Below, piece after piece: positions 1 through 12,651 of a stretch of 64,000 nucleotides of DNA (position 1 is its first letter; every line of letters starts with the position of its first letter). A model generated the notes under the pieces. The model had not been told where the DNA came from. It did no database searches and was given only the letters and a program-made list of their open reading frames with translations. Source of the stretch: Liolophura sinensis (lineage: Eukaryota; Mollusca; Polyplacophora; Chitonida; Chitonidae). The stretch spans positions 22,851,764-22,915,763 of the forward strand of contig NC_088306.1 of assembly GCF_032854445.1 (NCBI RefSeq), in the 5' to 3' direction. Position numbers and translations under genes: made by a program.

Positions 1-924
1 CACACTTTCAAGCTCCAGACATTCTCAAATTACTTAACATGGATCGTATCATTTTGAACAATAAAAAAAAAAATTGATAAAAGATGAATTTTCTTCATAT
101 TTGCCATTATAAAGCCTGGTATCTCAAAGAATGTACATGCAGCCACACAAGAGTTCGCCACCCTCCTTCTTCTGAATCATCTTCTATATCATATTTCACA
201 TTAAATACCATTCAAGACGTATCTCTTAACAGGGAAGAAGAAGGAGGGTGAGGGGGATCTCTCTCTATCAGTCTCCACCATGGTACTGACAGTTCAAAAG
301 TTGAACAGCTTGCATTAAATACTCTACTAAGACATATGTATCAGTTATCCCAGTCTACCCTTTAAAGCATTCCATGTACATTGTGTGTCTTATCCACACA
401 CCTAATTCTGTAAATTCTAGCTCAACATCAACAGTAAAATCATTATTATTCCCCAAAAATGAAAAAAAAAACTTTTGTTTCAATGACCTTTATAGGCCTT
501 TCAATAAATCACAGCCAAACTGTTTACGTTTTTGTGATGTTTGGAAATGTTATGGTTTGATTTGATAGCGCAGTGAACAGTAAACAAAGTGATATGTTAT
601 TGCATACGACTTACTGAGAAGATCTATATCTTTTGTGTTAATCAACAAACTTGCACACTTGCATGTGCATGTACTATACGGTTATCACCCAGCAACTTTT
701 CATTCCTCAGCACCACCATGAAAGCGTACAGCACTCTCAAGAAAAGCCTGAAAGATATGATATAAATATACATGTTCCTGTAGGTACAGTGGGCATAATT
801 ATAAGGTGTTCTTCCTAATCCAATTTGGACAGAAGGGCACAATCAATGTGACATCTTTGAGAGAGTATACACTACATATGTTATATAATCAATGTGTTCC
901 TTAAAACAGTTTGGTCAGACATTA

Positions 925-1275
925 ATGTGGTTCTCCACAAAACCATTATGGCTAAATGGGCACAAGAAGTCAATTTCTTAAAATGGTATGGCCAAATGGG
1001 TACAATCAATGAGACTCATTTAATATGCCGTGGCCAAGCGGGTACAACCAATGAGATTTATTTAATATGCCGTGGCCAAGCGGGTACAACCAACGAGATT
1101 TATTTAATATGCCGTGGCCAAGCGGGTACAACCAATGAGTTTTATTTAATATGCCGTGGCCAAGCGGGTACAACCACTGAGATTCACTTAATATGCCGTG
1201 GCCAAGCGGGTACAACCAATGAGATTTATTTAATATGGTATGGCCAAACGGGTACAACCTATGAGGTTTATCTAC
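925..1275. repeat. 42-bp minisatellite, about 7-8 copies
   Basis: The core GGCCAAGCGGGTACAACCAA recurs with GCCAA at 991, 1033, 1075, 1117, 1159, 1201 and 1243, a constant 42-bp step. A diverged copy (GCTAAATGGG) sits at 951. Because 42 is divisible by 3 and the unit lacks stops, both strands show open frames across it (894-1322 plus, 1006-1308 minus) with a 14-residue periodicity. I read these as a consequence of the repeat, not as genes. Confidence 0.95.
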
Positions 1276-2007
1276 AAGTCGCAAAGTATTGCCACATGCT
1301 ACAATCAATGTGCTTTTCCTAATACATCAGCTCGGTGGAAAAAGGGAAAATCTCCATAAAAATGAGAAGACTTGTACAAAAACAGAACGTTTTAAAGGCC
1401 TGGAATTCATTTACTACTTACTTTTACATCAAAACATACATGTCATCCCATTGACATTACTGGTGTGTGAAATCATCATATCACCTTTTACATTTCAATT
1501 CAGATCAGTGTTTAAAAGCAAAAAGATATCATTTACTAAAATACACTCTAACAATCAATCATACATGTGCTTCTAACACAAAGTTGACCCAGAGACAAGA
1601 ATCAATCCTAGAAAGACTCCCTGTCTGTTTATCTTTTATTACCTTTCTCAAAAAAAGAAATAGATGAAATGTTTATCATCAGGATAAATGTAGAAAACGT
1701 TGAAGAAAGCAGTATTTGAAGCTCGAGTACAGTGCTGTTTCGCTATATCATTAGTTGCCATATGGCACCAGGTATCACATGTGTACAAGGGCATCATGTA
1801 ACAATTGTGGTTCTTTTGAAAGGTAACTGGATGTCGGGATTACCTTACAGACACACAGATGAACCAAACCTAACACAATGTCACATTTTCCAGACGCTTT
1901 ACGGAATGAATAACCAACAAATTAAGACTGTGATGTTGACAGTTCATCCAATAGTAGCAGTTGTAGTTCACGTGCATATATCTTTCAACTAACAGATCCA
2001 ATTTCAC

Positions 2008-2138
2008 GTTTTGGTGGAAGTAAAAAAAACACATTATAATTCTAGCAATGAAGTTGTTTTGCACTTTGGCCATTAGGTCAGATGTGTTAAGTGCCCAGAT
2101 TGGCTCTAAATGGACAATTCAATAAAACTGAATATGAT
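2008..2138. repeat. Dispersed repeat, copy 1 (pair with 3313-3437)
   Basis: This stretch begins GTTTTGGTGGAAG and continues through TTGTTTTGCACTT..GGC.ATTAGGTCAGATGTGT.AAGTGCCC.GATTGGCT and AATA(A)AACT.AATATGAT. It matches 3313-3437 along its whole length with scattered substitutions and small gaps, in the same orientation. The family is not identified; no terminal inverted repeats are obvious. Confidence 0.85.
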
Positions 2139-2990
2139 TGGCAGCAAAAAACAGGTTTCTGAAGCGCAAACTGTGAACATTACAGCGCCACAGGGAACAC
2201 TTTTCCCGACTCTCCAATGGCCCATGTCTACTTGTATAATCTTCTCCATTTTAACGAGTTACAGAACCTTCCATGTAATGTGTCCATCAAATCATTTGGT
2301 TAAAAAATATACAAGGGTCAGCTTGGCACATCTGGGAAGCAGTGCTCTGATACAACTCAAGTTAAAGCGGTACTGAACAAACACACAGGCCATCCTTTAA
2401 AAATTTTGCATTGTGCACAATCCAATCCTATCACAAAAAGTATGCTTTGTCAGGAGCGACATGTACATTTGTGTATTTCCCATGATGCCCTTAGTCTATA
2501 ACAACATCCTACTTTCGCACACACTACATATTTGTCAACAGAAACAATTTTGCTGGTACACGCAATTCCTGACGGTTTGAATACATACATTCACATATAA
2601 CAAAAAATGGTATAAATTTCTCCAACATTTGACAGATGACACAGGTAGACAGTAAAGCAACCAAAGATGTTTACCCAAAACAAACAGTGAAAAGATTTTG
2701 ACACAAATTCATCAACTGACTGATTTTGGGGCAATACCACAGATAGTTCCCAAGAGAAGCTATACCATCAGTGTCCATATAAAAAATACAAGGATGAAAA
2801 TGTCTGGTCAACTTGTGTTTAAGGAATCAAATTAAATATGATGACCTCAAAATAAATGAGTATTTTCTGTGTTTTATTCACTTCCATGTAGCTCTAAAAT
2901 GTCTACAAATGGAATCTGATCGGTTTCACACCTTAAGTCACACTTATTTCAATTTTTTGGCTCGTGCCATAGGTCCACACGAATAAACTG

Positions 2991-3024
2991 CCCCCCCCCC
3001 CCCAACTCCCCCCCTCCAAAAAAA
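2991..3024. repeat. Poly-C tract
   Basis: A run of C broken only by AACT (CCCCCCCCCCCCAACTCCCCCCCTCC) followed by an A-run. It is a simple repeat, and length may be unreliable in the assembly. Confidence 0.9.
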
Positions 3025-3312
3025 CAATGCCTCGGAATAATAAGTGATTGATTAACTCTTTATCCTTTAATGACAATGGCAACCACTATACCATCAACTG
3101 ATATGGAATGCGTAATGAGTCATACTGGAGCATTCATGAATGATTAAAAAGTGTTATGAATGGTTACAGCTAAAAAGACTGTGGGAAAATAAGCTATACC
3201 TGTACATGCATGTGAACGATTTCGATATATGCATAGGTGTGACCAAGAATGGCAAACACTTGTTGTGACGTAGCTGAGTGTAACCCATATGACATGCACC
3301 ATCCCAACATAA

Positions 3313-3437
3313 GTTTTGGTGGAAGCAACAAAACACAATATAGTGTTAACCGTTGTTTTGCACTTAGGCTATTAGGTCAGATGTGTCAAGTGCCCTGATT
3401 GGCTATAAGTGGACACTTCAGTAAAACTAAATATGAT
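3313..3437. repeat. Dispersed repeat, copy 2 (pair with 2008-2138)
   Basis: Second copy of the roughly 125-bp sequence beginning GTTTTGGTGGAAG and ending AAACTAAATATGAT, 1.3 kb from the first and in the same orientation. The shared block includes the ATTAGGTCAGATGTGT core. Confidence 0.85.
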
Positions 3438-3582
3438 ACCTATGCACTTTGTCTGCTAGTAAAACCAAATATCTCCCAATGTGGGTAATAATGATGAATA
3501 CCATTATGTTCAGCACAATGGTTACAACATTATCTATTTAACATGTATGTTTAAATCTGCATATAATCTCAACACCATCTCT

Positions 3583-3680
3583 GCTTGGCTTCCTCCCACC
3601 ATAATGTTGGCCGCCATTATGTTAGTGTAATATTCTTGCGTATGGAGTAAAACATCAATCCAAAAAATATATAGATAAAT
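3583..3680 (+). mobile_element. SINE tail fragment
   Basis: GGCTTCCTCCCACCATAATG followed by TTGGCCGCCATTATG…GTAATATTCTTGCGTATGGAGTAAAACATCAATCC is the 3' half of the common tRNA-derived SINE of this window. It is plus oriented, and the tRNA-like head is absent. Confidence 0.8.
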
Positions 3681-4016
3681 CAAAACATCATTGTTTGACA
3701 CATCTTAAACATCCTCAGGTAAATATATAAAATATTGACATCCATGCGGTAGGAACATTAAACAGAATTTATTCTGTCTGGTGTAGTAAGACATACACGC
3801 CTTGGCTGCCAAATATTCATGCAAACATAAAGCTTAATGAGTGCTTCAGAATGTAATAGCCCATAAAATCAGCTTGATTTAAACTGACTGAAAACAGATT
3901 ATTTTACAATAATGTTTTTTCATGAAATTTTCTTTTTCTTCAATCCAAGTAAAGTATAAAACTCAAATGTACAAACCCAACATGTAAGAAAGAAAGTATG
4001 AACCTTCTAAACACCA

Positions 4017-4236
4017 GGGGGCCTCCGTGGCCGAGTCACAACAACATAGGAGCAGTCCAGTGGGTGTGAGTTCAAGTCCAGCTCATGCTAGCTTCATCTC
4101 AGGCAGTACGTGAGAAGGTCTGCCAGCAACCTCTGGCTTTACCCAGCTTCTACCCATCATAAAGCTGGCTGCCATTGTACAAGTGAAATATTTTTGAGTA
4201 TGCCATAAAACACCGTTCAAATAAATAAATAAACAA
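4017..4236 (+). mobile_element. tRNA-derived SINE, near full length
   Basis: It opens with GGGGCCTCCGTGGCCGAGTC, a tRNA-like head. A B-box-like GTGAGTTCAAGTCCAGC follows, then the TGCCAGCAACCT block, the CATAAAGCTGGCTGCCAT…AAGTGAAATATTTTTGAGTATGCCATAAAACACC tail domain, and an ATAAATAAATAAA end. The head-body-tail order matches the other copies in both orientations. The conserved tail resembles the shared central/tail domains described for metazoan SINE superfamilies such as the MetaSINEs; that assignment is from memory. Confidence 0.9.
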
Positions 4237-5645
4237 ATATACCTCAAACAGTAACCTTACTTTAAGGTTTAACACATTATGAAAGACTTTGCATTCTTGA
4301 ATGAGGTGCATAATAAATTGCTGCCATAGACACAGTTGACAACACTGAATTTAGAGACAGAGGAATCCATCTAAAAAAAAATTTGTCTTAAGAGTTAAAT
4401 TAGTTTAGATTACCATGAAACAGGTGTAAATGTAGAATCGTGCAGTACTGCATCATGAACACGTGAAGTCCATTACTGACACTACACCCTAGTCATGCTA
4501 TCACGTTTCACTATTATGCTGGGGGCTGTTCTTCAAAGCAGTCAGTCATGAGGCCTCACTCATGGTGCATGCACACATATACACATTGTAAATGTATGCA
4601 TCTTCAAGATAATATAAACACAGGACGCAACATTACAAATATCTTCTGAAATTACAACAGTTTTACTTGAACTCTCTGAAGGAGGTAGCACCATAATACT
4701 AATGATAATAAAATCTTTATTTACCGAAGGTTGCTCGGTCAATATACAATAAAACTGTTCTTCCCCTACGCCCTCACAGAGAAAACAATACACTTCAACG
4801 TGCCATCAAAAATGACATCAATACAAATGTAACAAGGTAAAGCATCATGTAGTTTGAAAGTTGACATTACTTGTACATACACTGTTGCATTAACACATAT
4901 AACAGCAAGGAAACAGCCAATAGTGGTGTCTCTGCAAATGTCCCAACCACCGGGAGAAACAGGGTAGTGGAAGGCAGCCCATTATAGAGGTAGTGTGCGA
5001 TAAAGCTAGCCTCAGGAATTTAGAAACGAATGACACTTTATGAATCATAATTGAAGAAGATAGTTACTTGCCAAACACACACAATAATACATCCGATTCA
5101 ATGGTTTGGTCACATGGTTCACAGTTTGCCAAATGACTGACTCAAAATGGATTTGCACGACTCAAAATGGATGTCCACGCCAAGACCAAAGCATGGAGGC
5201 TTTCATGTTCATCCTCCCTCTCACCATATTCCTCAACTACCTTGTTATTAATTTAAATTGCTCCAGGCTAATGAATTAATGTATCAGTATCAATGAGGAT
5301 CACAGCCTAAACTCAAACTGCTCTAGTAATCTGAACACAGAAAGCCTGTGGCATGTGAATTTATATTAAGCGCAAATATTCCAATAAATACAATGCCATT
5401 ACACAGACCTCCAAACCTCCCACCCCTCTGCCGCCAACCACCTACATGTAGCTAGCCTATTGCACAACTGTGTTGTACAAAACTCTTAGGAGTCTTACAA
5501 AACACTTTACTCGTACGAGGCAGCGGAAAGTGGATGATGTAGTGAAAGATAACATAGGAAGTTATAGGGAAATGAACAACACTGGATGATATTCTGATGA
5601 TATAGAAGTGCAGCTGACAATAACCAGAAATTAACATATGTAAGA

Positions 5646-5706
5646 CAACATATCACCACACGACATATCACCACACGACATATCACCACAACATATCACC
5701 AAACAT
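5646..5706. repeat. Short tandem repeat, about 16 bp x 4
   Basis: (A)CATATCACCACACG recurs four times in direct succession with minor changes. It lies in the FNDC3-like intron. Confidence 0.85.
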
Positions 5707-7894
5707 GCATTTTTCCACAGAAATTTTAGATCTCCACAAAATATACACTGAGTTTCTATTCTGTTACTAGAGAAGCAAGCATACTGTATGTCACACTGTG
5801 TTATAGCCAATCTTTGCTGTTTTTACTAAATCTGACTGCCTGGAGGAGAAATATCAATCTGGCAAATGTGAAATTTGAACTCTATACCGAGAAGGAATTC
5901 ATGCACAATATCATAGTTCATACTGTGGCCATCACCAAGCAGAAAGCAGAGTTTATGGCTATATTGCAAGGCTGTCAATTGGTCACCATGGTGATATTAT
6001 CTCAGGGAGCCAAGAAAGCGGTCCAATGATGCGAGGCCTCCTGAACAGCAGCATCAAATATGCCCTCCATGACCCAAGTCTGATCAATGTCCATGTAATA
6101 GCAGACAAGAGGCACATACACAGACAGAGCGCTGTGTGACGGACATGCTGTTTTGTCACTCCCACACCGATGGAAACACCAAATATACATTCATGTATCT
6201 GGTGGCTCATCCACTGATCTTGTCGGTAAATAGCTCTGAATTAAAGCCAGAGATGCCCATTAAGAGACAGAGGCAGTGTGGTCAGCAGGTGGGGGGGGGG
6301 GAATGCGCTTATGACAGTTAAGCTCATCTGCCACCCTACCAGTTCTACCACTCCTTGTTTCTTTCAAGCTCTACAAGCTATTATGTCTGCACACTACATG
6401 TAGGATTCAGTAATAGCCTCAATTACCACCGACTCCCACTCACTGCAGCCTCAGCAGCAGAAGCCACAGCACTTGGCACATTGCTTCCTTCACTGCGACT
6501 GCCTGCAGCATGCTGATTGCAGCACCGCTACTATGACAGGAAAGGCCACAGGCTGTGTGTAATCAAATCCCACAGTCTATTCATGTTTAATCTATTACAT
6601 TGTACAACTGTTGGCAATGCATGGACATGACTTCTGCACACAGACACACACAAAAAAAAACATTTTGGAGGTGAAGCTCTGAACAAATTAGTTTCATGAT
6701 TGTGAAAGGGGTTCACCTGCGAACCATATTCAGGTATAGATTTGTAACATGTAGATGCATAATGCCTTCAAGCCATGCAACTTGCATATGTTTCAAGAAG
6801 ACTTGACTTAAATATGCCTCAAAATTTGGCAATGCAATCAATATTGAAGGGTGCTTTTTGAAGGGCATAAATGTAAATGTAATTCTGTGAATTTAATGTT
6901 TTCTATAAAATTTGGAGTTGTAGTTCACCCTTAAGAACACACCTAAAAATAAAATGTATAAATATTCAGTTTTCCAACAGACTTGGACCTTTTTTGAATT
7001 AAAAATGCTGTAGATCTAGAAGACTTACACTAGTGGCATACATGTAGATACCCTGTAAAATGATTATACTTTAAGGAAGCCATCAAGATAGCTTTATAAC
7101 TTGTACTTATCATTTAATGTTGCTTCTTAAAATTTGAAGGATTTGGAACTGGAGTACCTCTTTAACGGGTGAGGTTAACCACAGGCTAATGGAATAAATA
7201 CTGCTAATGTCCACCCCAATCAAATGCTCCTTTCTTTGTGATAAAGAGTGACCCTCCTCAATGCAATAATCTGAGTGAGTCATTTTGAACAGTAAGTAAT
7301 GCCAAATATGAAACTGAGCCAAAATGTGTTGCTCTTTGTTGAATGATGAGTCTAGCCACGATGATAGCCCATGTCTACAATAGGTCAGTACACTGGAAAA
7401 AGAGCACATACGTCTAATACTAACATATTTGGACAGATGTTTTGTGCACTGAAGACGTGGGAAAAAACCAGCCATGCTAAAAAGGCCAGTTAATACCAGT
7501 ACCACTTTCCCATGATGTCAATACATGGACACATTAAGCTGTACTCTCACACTCAAAATGCCTCAAGACTTCTTGATTGTATTATACGTACATAGGAAAA
7601 AATGGGAAATCACCCCTGATTTTCTCTCATTCTGCAAAGTTTTTTTTTAAGAAAAGGACCTTTAAAGGTACATTCAATCTCAGAATAAAATCCCCAGGGT
7701 GCGGTTTGGAGAGTACCTGCTGTGAATGTACATTTCACTACTATAATTTCACCCAGTCATTGTGATTATATATATTGGCCCAAACAGCTTGGTGCATCAA
7801 ACAAATTTGTACACATTTAATAGCACAGCTGGTGTTGAATGGGCTTCTCAGAGGGAGGCTCTACATGTACCCTTCCATGAGAAACCCAAACTGA

Positions 7895-8062
7895 ACTGCT
7901 ATAATTTAACTGACCCAAAATTTCATCCATACCTACATGTATGTTACACACTTTGCCTGACTCTGGGAGTCCTGCTGATCTTAGGAAAGTATTTTGAGGT
8001 TGATTGGAAGGCTGGATGAAATCCTATATTTCATTACCATAACTTTTATAATCTTTATTTAC
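7895..8062 (+). repeat. Dispersed repeat family C, copy 1
   Basis: The shared order is TGACCCAAAATTTCATCCATA, then CTGACTCTGGGAGT, then TTAGGAAAGTATTTTGAGGTTGATTGGAA…GGATGA, then CTTTATTTACCT. The same order recurs at about 8655-8832 in the same orientation. A shorter inverted match lies at about 33425-33565. Class unknown. Confidence 0.75.
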
Positions 8063-8654
8063 CTAAAAAAAATTAGAATTTTTATAAGAAATACAGTTCA
8101 GTACTTTGTAAAGGAGGAAATCTCTATCAATCTTATCATCTTACAGCAGTATATTTATATATTCAAATGATGAATGATATTTGCTTTATTACATGCACAC
8201 CTTCCTGTTATTGCAGCATCACCAAACACTGTGTTTGTGAATTTCAACCTAACTCGACCCCATCTTTCAGACCCTCTTTGCTTTCATTGCTTACCCGATT
8301 GGATGTTTGGCTGACCTATCAATCAAGAGCTGTCAGGTAAACAATACCCCTCAGAGGTATTATCAACTCTCCAATAATATGGACTCACCTTAATTATGCG
8401 TATGGCGCTTTAGGCAGGTTCAATCAATGGGGCAGATATGTTACCTGGCCAGCATGCTCAGGTATGACCTAATTACCCACGAATGTCACAATGTGAGCCC
8501 ATGAATTCGCCAGTCTGGCCAGCAGTTAACACTGTCTCATTTACTGTGACAATCAACAGATGTGAGACATGCCTCACCCTGGTATAATTAGAAGCAAGGT
8601 TGCACTTGGGTTGCAGCGTTCATGTAGGTGACCTACATATAACACACAGAAAAT

Positions 8655-8832
8655 ATACCCTAAATGACCCTAAATTTCGTCCATAACTAACTTGCCCAAA
8701 TTTCCTGATTCTGAGAGTTCTATTGATTTAAGAAAGGTGTTTTGAGGTTTGCTTGGAACATGGGATGATATTCTGCTGGAAAATTGTAAGCTTCAGCACC
8801 AAAACTAATATTTTGTAACATTTATTTACCTC
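8655..8832 (+). repeat. Dispersed repeat family C, copy 2
   Basis: TGACCCTAAATTTCGTCCATA, CTGATTCTGAGAGTTCT, TTAAGAAAGGTGTTTTGAGG and ATTTATTTACCTCT align in order with 7895-8062. Divergence is high, so this is an old family. Confidence 0.75.
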
Positions 8833-9313
8833 TAAATTTGCCCTTTTGTGGTCAAAATTTTAGGTCATTTATGGTATTTGACAGACACCCATGCATACAT
8901 GTACAGGTAAATTATTTATCATTAACAACACCAAAATACTACCTTGAAGAATTTGGAACCGTATCAAATCCAACATGAGGAATGGACTTTAATATTCTTG
9001 CATATAATTGCATAACGTACATGAATTCTCTTAGAAAACTTAACTCTTCTTCCTGACCAACAACTAAACGTGTAACAAAAACAATAAAAATGCTTGAAAA
9101 TGCATTTCTATTGACCCCTACTTTTTAAAGGATTTACAGCGCCTGCAGCTGAGTGTGTCTGTCATCTACAAGTAAGTGTAGGCTGCATATAACCTGTGGA
9201 CAGGCAGAATTCCTGCCAATCAAGTAGCAACATCTCTGCTAACTACACAACCTAATTACAGGTAACAATATACTGACCTAACACAAGTATCAGACAAGGA
9301 ACAAGATGTATAG

Positions 9314-9518
9314 TCATTCTTCAACCTTTTCGTATGTTTGCAGGGTGTTTATTCAAGCATATTGTGAAGGCATTATCCTGTGTAGATTGATAAAATTATA
9401 CTTTTTGTGAAGCTCTGAAATTGGACAATGTAGTTTTATCTCCGAAATCAAATTAAAAATGTGCATAAATCTCATCAAAAGTTGCTCTTTCAAATGTGAA
9501 TAGATTGAACCTTATGAA
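9314..9518. mobile_element. MITE-like element family A, copy 1
   Basis: It begins ATTCTTCAACCTTTTCGTATG and aligns across about 200 bp with 27391-27607. Shared blocks are TTTATTCAAGCATATT, TGTGTAGA.TGAT.AAATTATAC.TTTTGTGA, CTGAAATTGG and GCTGCTCTTTCA-like. The right end (TTGAACCTTATGAAC) is a degenerate inverted copy of the left end. No coding capacity. A non-autonomous DNA transposon is the simplest reading. Confidence 0.65.
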
Positions 9519-9741
9519 CCCTTGTGGGTGGGGTCCTTTTCTTACACTACCGGAAGTGCTGGTATGCACCTACACAGATATTTCTTTTGTTTAACATTTT
9601 TTTCTTTCATTCTCTAGACCATAGACTTGTCTACAGAGTAATATTGTTTCGAAGGTCTCTTTTTCGTGACGCAAATGGCACAGTCACATGGAATTTGTAC
9701 ACTGAAGTGTATTTGTTAACAAACAGGAATAACTGAGTTTT

Positions 9742-9775
9742 ATTGTACACAACGCACATATGTGTTGTGTACAAT
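9742..9775. repeat. Near-perfect palindrome
   Basis: ATTGTACACAAC and GTTGTGTACAAT form 12-bp inverted arms around a 10-nt, itself nearly palindromic GCACATATGT. It could fold as a hairpin. No known function is recognised. Confidence 0.85.
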
Positions 9776-10344
9776 GTTTTCACCATTACCATAATATTTA
9801 CTTTTAGCGGCTCTGGCAAATCAACTTTTCAACATTTAGTCATGCCAGCCAGAGTGGTGTTTTCAACCTTTCACCGGCATTTCATAGAGGAGAAAAAAAT
9901 TGGAATGGAATGAAGGCAAGGATTCCACAAGTCAGCTAACATGTGTATAGGTTTTGTGACCACATTGTACAAACCTGTTGATCCCTTCAGTGGAGTATCC
10001 CTGCATCACAGAGAATGGATCAGCCCGCTGTTATAGAAAACATATAGAACACCCTTGGTGAAAACACATGCGAGGAGCTGACCATTGGCTGGAACAGGGG
10101 GTGGTGAGGAAGCAGGTGAAGCCAGAATTTCAACACCACTTCCTGGTAATGGAATGTCAATTATGAGGGAGTCGTCTGAAGGCAGGATAAAAACTGCCAG
10201 ACTTGTGCTTTGGCGGAACTTGCAGCAGCCACAGCTTTCTGGGGTACCCCGCGCAACATAAAGGAGAGAAATATGCAAACATGGGCGAGCCATACATGCT
10301 TACAATGTACTTTTTTTATCAGCATCCATTCAGTCATTCTTATC

Positions 10345-11235
10345 TTGCAGGAGCCAACATTGCTCACTCTGGAATAAAGGCTATGGGAGAGGCAATTTCA
10401 ACAACTCAGCCCTCACAGAAATGCAGGAGCCAACATTGCACAATCTAAAACAAAGGCTATGGGAGAGGCAATCTCAACAATTCAGCCCTAACAAAATGGT
10501 AGGAGCCAACACTGCACAATCTAAAACAAAGGCTATGGGAGAGACAATCTCAATAACTAGGTCCTGACAGAAATGCAGGAGCCAACATTGCTCACCCTAG
10601 AATAAAGGCAAAGGGAGAGACAATCTCAACAATTCAGCCCTGACAGAATGTAGGAGCCAACATTGTTCATTCTAAAGCAAAGGCCATGAGAGAGGCAATC
10701 TCAACAACTCGGCCCTGACAGAAATCTAGGAGCCAACATTGTTCATTCTAAAACAAAGGCTATGGGAGAGGCAATCTCAACAATTCAGCCCTAACAAAAA
10801 CGCAGGAGCCAACACTGCACAATCTAAAACAAAGGCTATGGGAGAGACAATATCAATAACTAGGACCTGACAGAAATCTAGGAGCCAACATTCTTCATTC
10901 TAGCATAAGGGCTATGGGAGAGGCAATCTCAACAACTCAGCCCTAACAGAAATGCAGGAGCCAACATCGTTCATTCTAGCATAAGGGCTTTGGAAGAGGC
11001 AATCTCAACAACTCAGCCCTAACAGAAATGCAGGAGCCAACATTGTTCATTCTAGCATAAGGGCTTTGTAGGAGGCAATCTCAACAACTCAACCCTAACA
11101 GAAATGCAGGAGCCAACACTGTTCATTCTAGCATAAGGGCTATGGGAGAGGCAATCTCAACAATTCAGCCCTGACAGAAATGCAGGACCCAACACTGTTC
11201 ATTCTAGCATAAGGGCTATGGGAGAGACAATCATT
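10345..11235. repeat. 76-bp minisatellite, 12 copies
   Basis: GAGCCAACA(T/C)T recurs at 10351, 10427, 10503, 10579, 10654, 10730, 10806, 10882, 10958, 11034 and 11110, and as GACCCAAC at 11186. The step is 76 bp except for one 75-bp unit. Each unit contains 'AATGCAGGAGCCAACATTG', 'AAGGCTATGGGAGAGGCAAT' and 'CTCAACAACTCAGCCCTAAC'. Unit variants are arranged: the 'GCATAAGGGCT' form fills the right half and the 'AAAACAAAGGCT' form the left. Array edges decay abruptly on both sides. Confidence 0.97.
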
Positions 11236-12333
11236 TTACTCCGCATAAAGAGAACCCAAATGAAAATACAGAAGCAAGTCTAAACATTCTAGAATATGGC
11301 CTTGATATGAAAGAGATAGCCTGAACCACTCTGCAAATGAGAGCCCAACAGACATGAAAGAACTAAGATGACTCATTCCGGAATAGCTGCTTTAAAAATT
11401 TGAAGAAAGAAGTGACAATTAAGCCACGAAACACATGGCTTATAGAACAATCAGTATTTTAACAAAAATTTTAAGACATGCCATCCAGTGCTCTTTAATG
11501 CACTGTAATGTGTGGTTTGAAAGGGGTTTTCCTTTTTATTTCAGGTCTCTTGGTGCTGTGATTATTAAAGTGGAAAATTCCATAATTTGCCACCGGATTC
11601 AATTCCCGGATTCAATTACACAAAATTGTGAGTATTATCACTTTTTGGCCAAATTCTTTGGTGCATAGTTTTATTGGTTTTGAGGGAGTTTGTGTCATTG
11701 GGTTCACATTAGATACATGCACAGTATGCGGACCGTATATACATCTACATTGTAGGTACTGACACATGTATATACATGTCATTTTCATAGCCAGTCTACT
11801 TAAATCTATATGTTTATGTGTTAATATGAAAATAATTTGTGCACTCCAATGACCCAACTTCAATTCCTCTATTCTACAGGCCACTCAGTTAAATTCTGAA
11901 GTTGGCATGTACAGTGTATTTATGCCAAAGTCTGCCATGGTTAGGCCAGAAATAGGTTCCTTTTCGTTGGTGAAAATGGAAAAGAATTTATTCCCCTAAG
12001 GTTGTCTCAGGTACATAAGCTGTCTCAGGTAGGTGCTCTTATGATATTATCCATGCTCTCAGCAATAATATCATAAAATACATGCACACTTTGCTTGTCA
12101 TGTCAATTTGAACTGTCACGTATGAGTAATATTTTACAGCTAACCTGATTTACCACAAAAATTTACTCTGATAAAGATAATTCATAAATTTTCAATAATT
12201 TCAGAATTTGGTCACACTTTTTTGTGATTGCGTCATTCCCTGTGATCCAATTAAACATAATTACTACAGTCAAGAATTTCTCAACTTCTCACAGATCATA
12301 TAGACAGAATTTCTTCTGACTTTATTGGGTTTT

Positions 12334-12371
12334 TCTCTCTCTCTCTCTCTCTCTCTGTGTCTCTTTCTCTG
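12334..12371. repeat. (TC)n microsatellite
   Basis: TTTTTCTCTCTCTCTCTCTCTCTCTCTGTGTCTCTTTCTCT. A simple repeat in the intron. Confidence 0.9.
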
Positions 12372-12651
12372 ATCAAAACAGATGTTGCACAATGTCCATA
12401 ACCTGCAGGCACTTACAGTATAATTTGAAACCATACCCAGAATCTCAGAGATACTGCATTTCTCCTTCATTCCAACTAAAACCGTCTAATCCAGAGACTA
12501 AAAGGAACCAAGGAAATAACACTTCTTGAGCGATAATGGTAAGAACTGAATGGACGCATTTTTACAAAACCGTGCATTTGTCACATAAAAGATATATATA
12601 TATACATGTACCACATGAGTCTACCACACTGAAGACTCAGTGTAACACAAT

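Noticed and set aside
894-1322. 142-codon plus ORF and its antisense partner
   Set aside because: Forced by a 42-bp stop-free tandem unit.
10345-11235. CRISPR-like regular repeat array
   Set aside because: The whole 76-bp unit repeats with no unique spacers, in an intron of an animal gene; it is a minisatellite.
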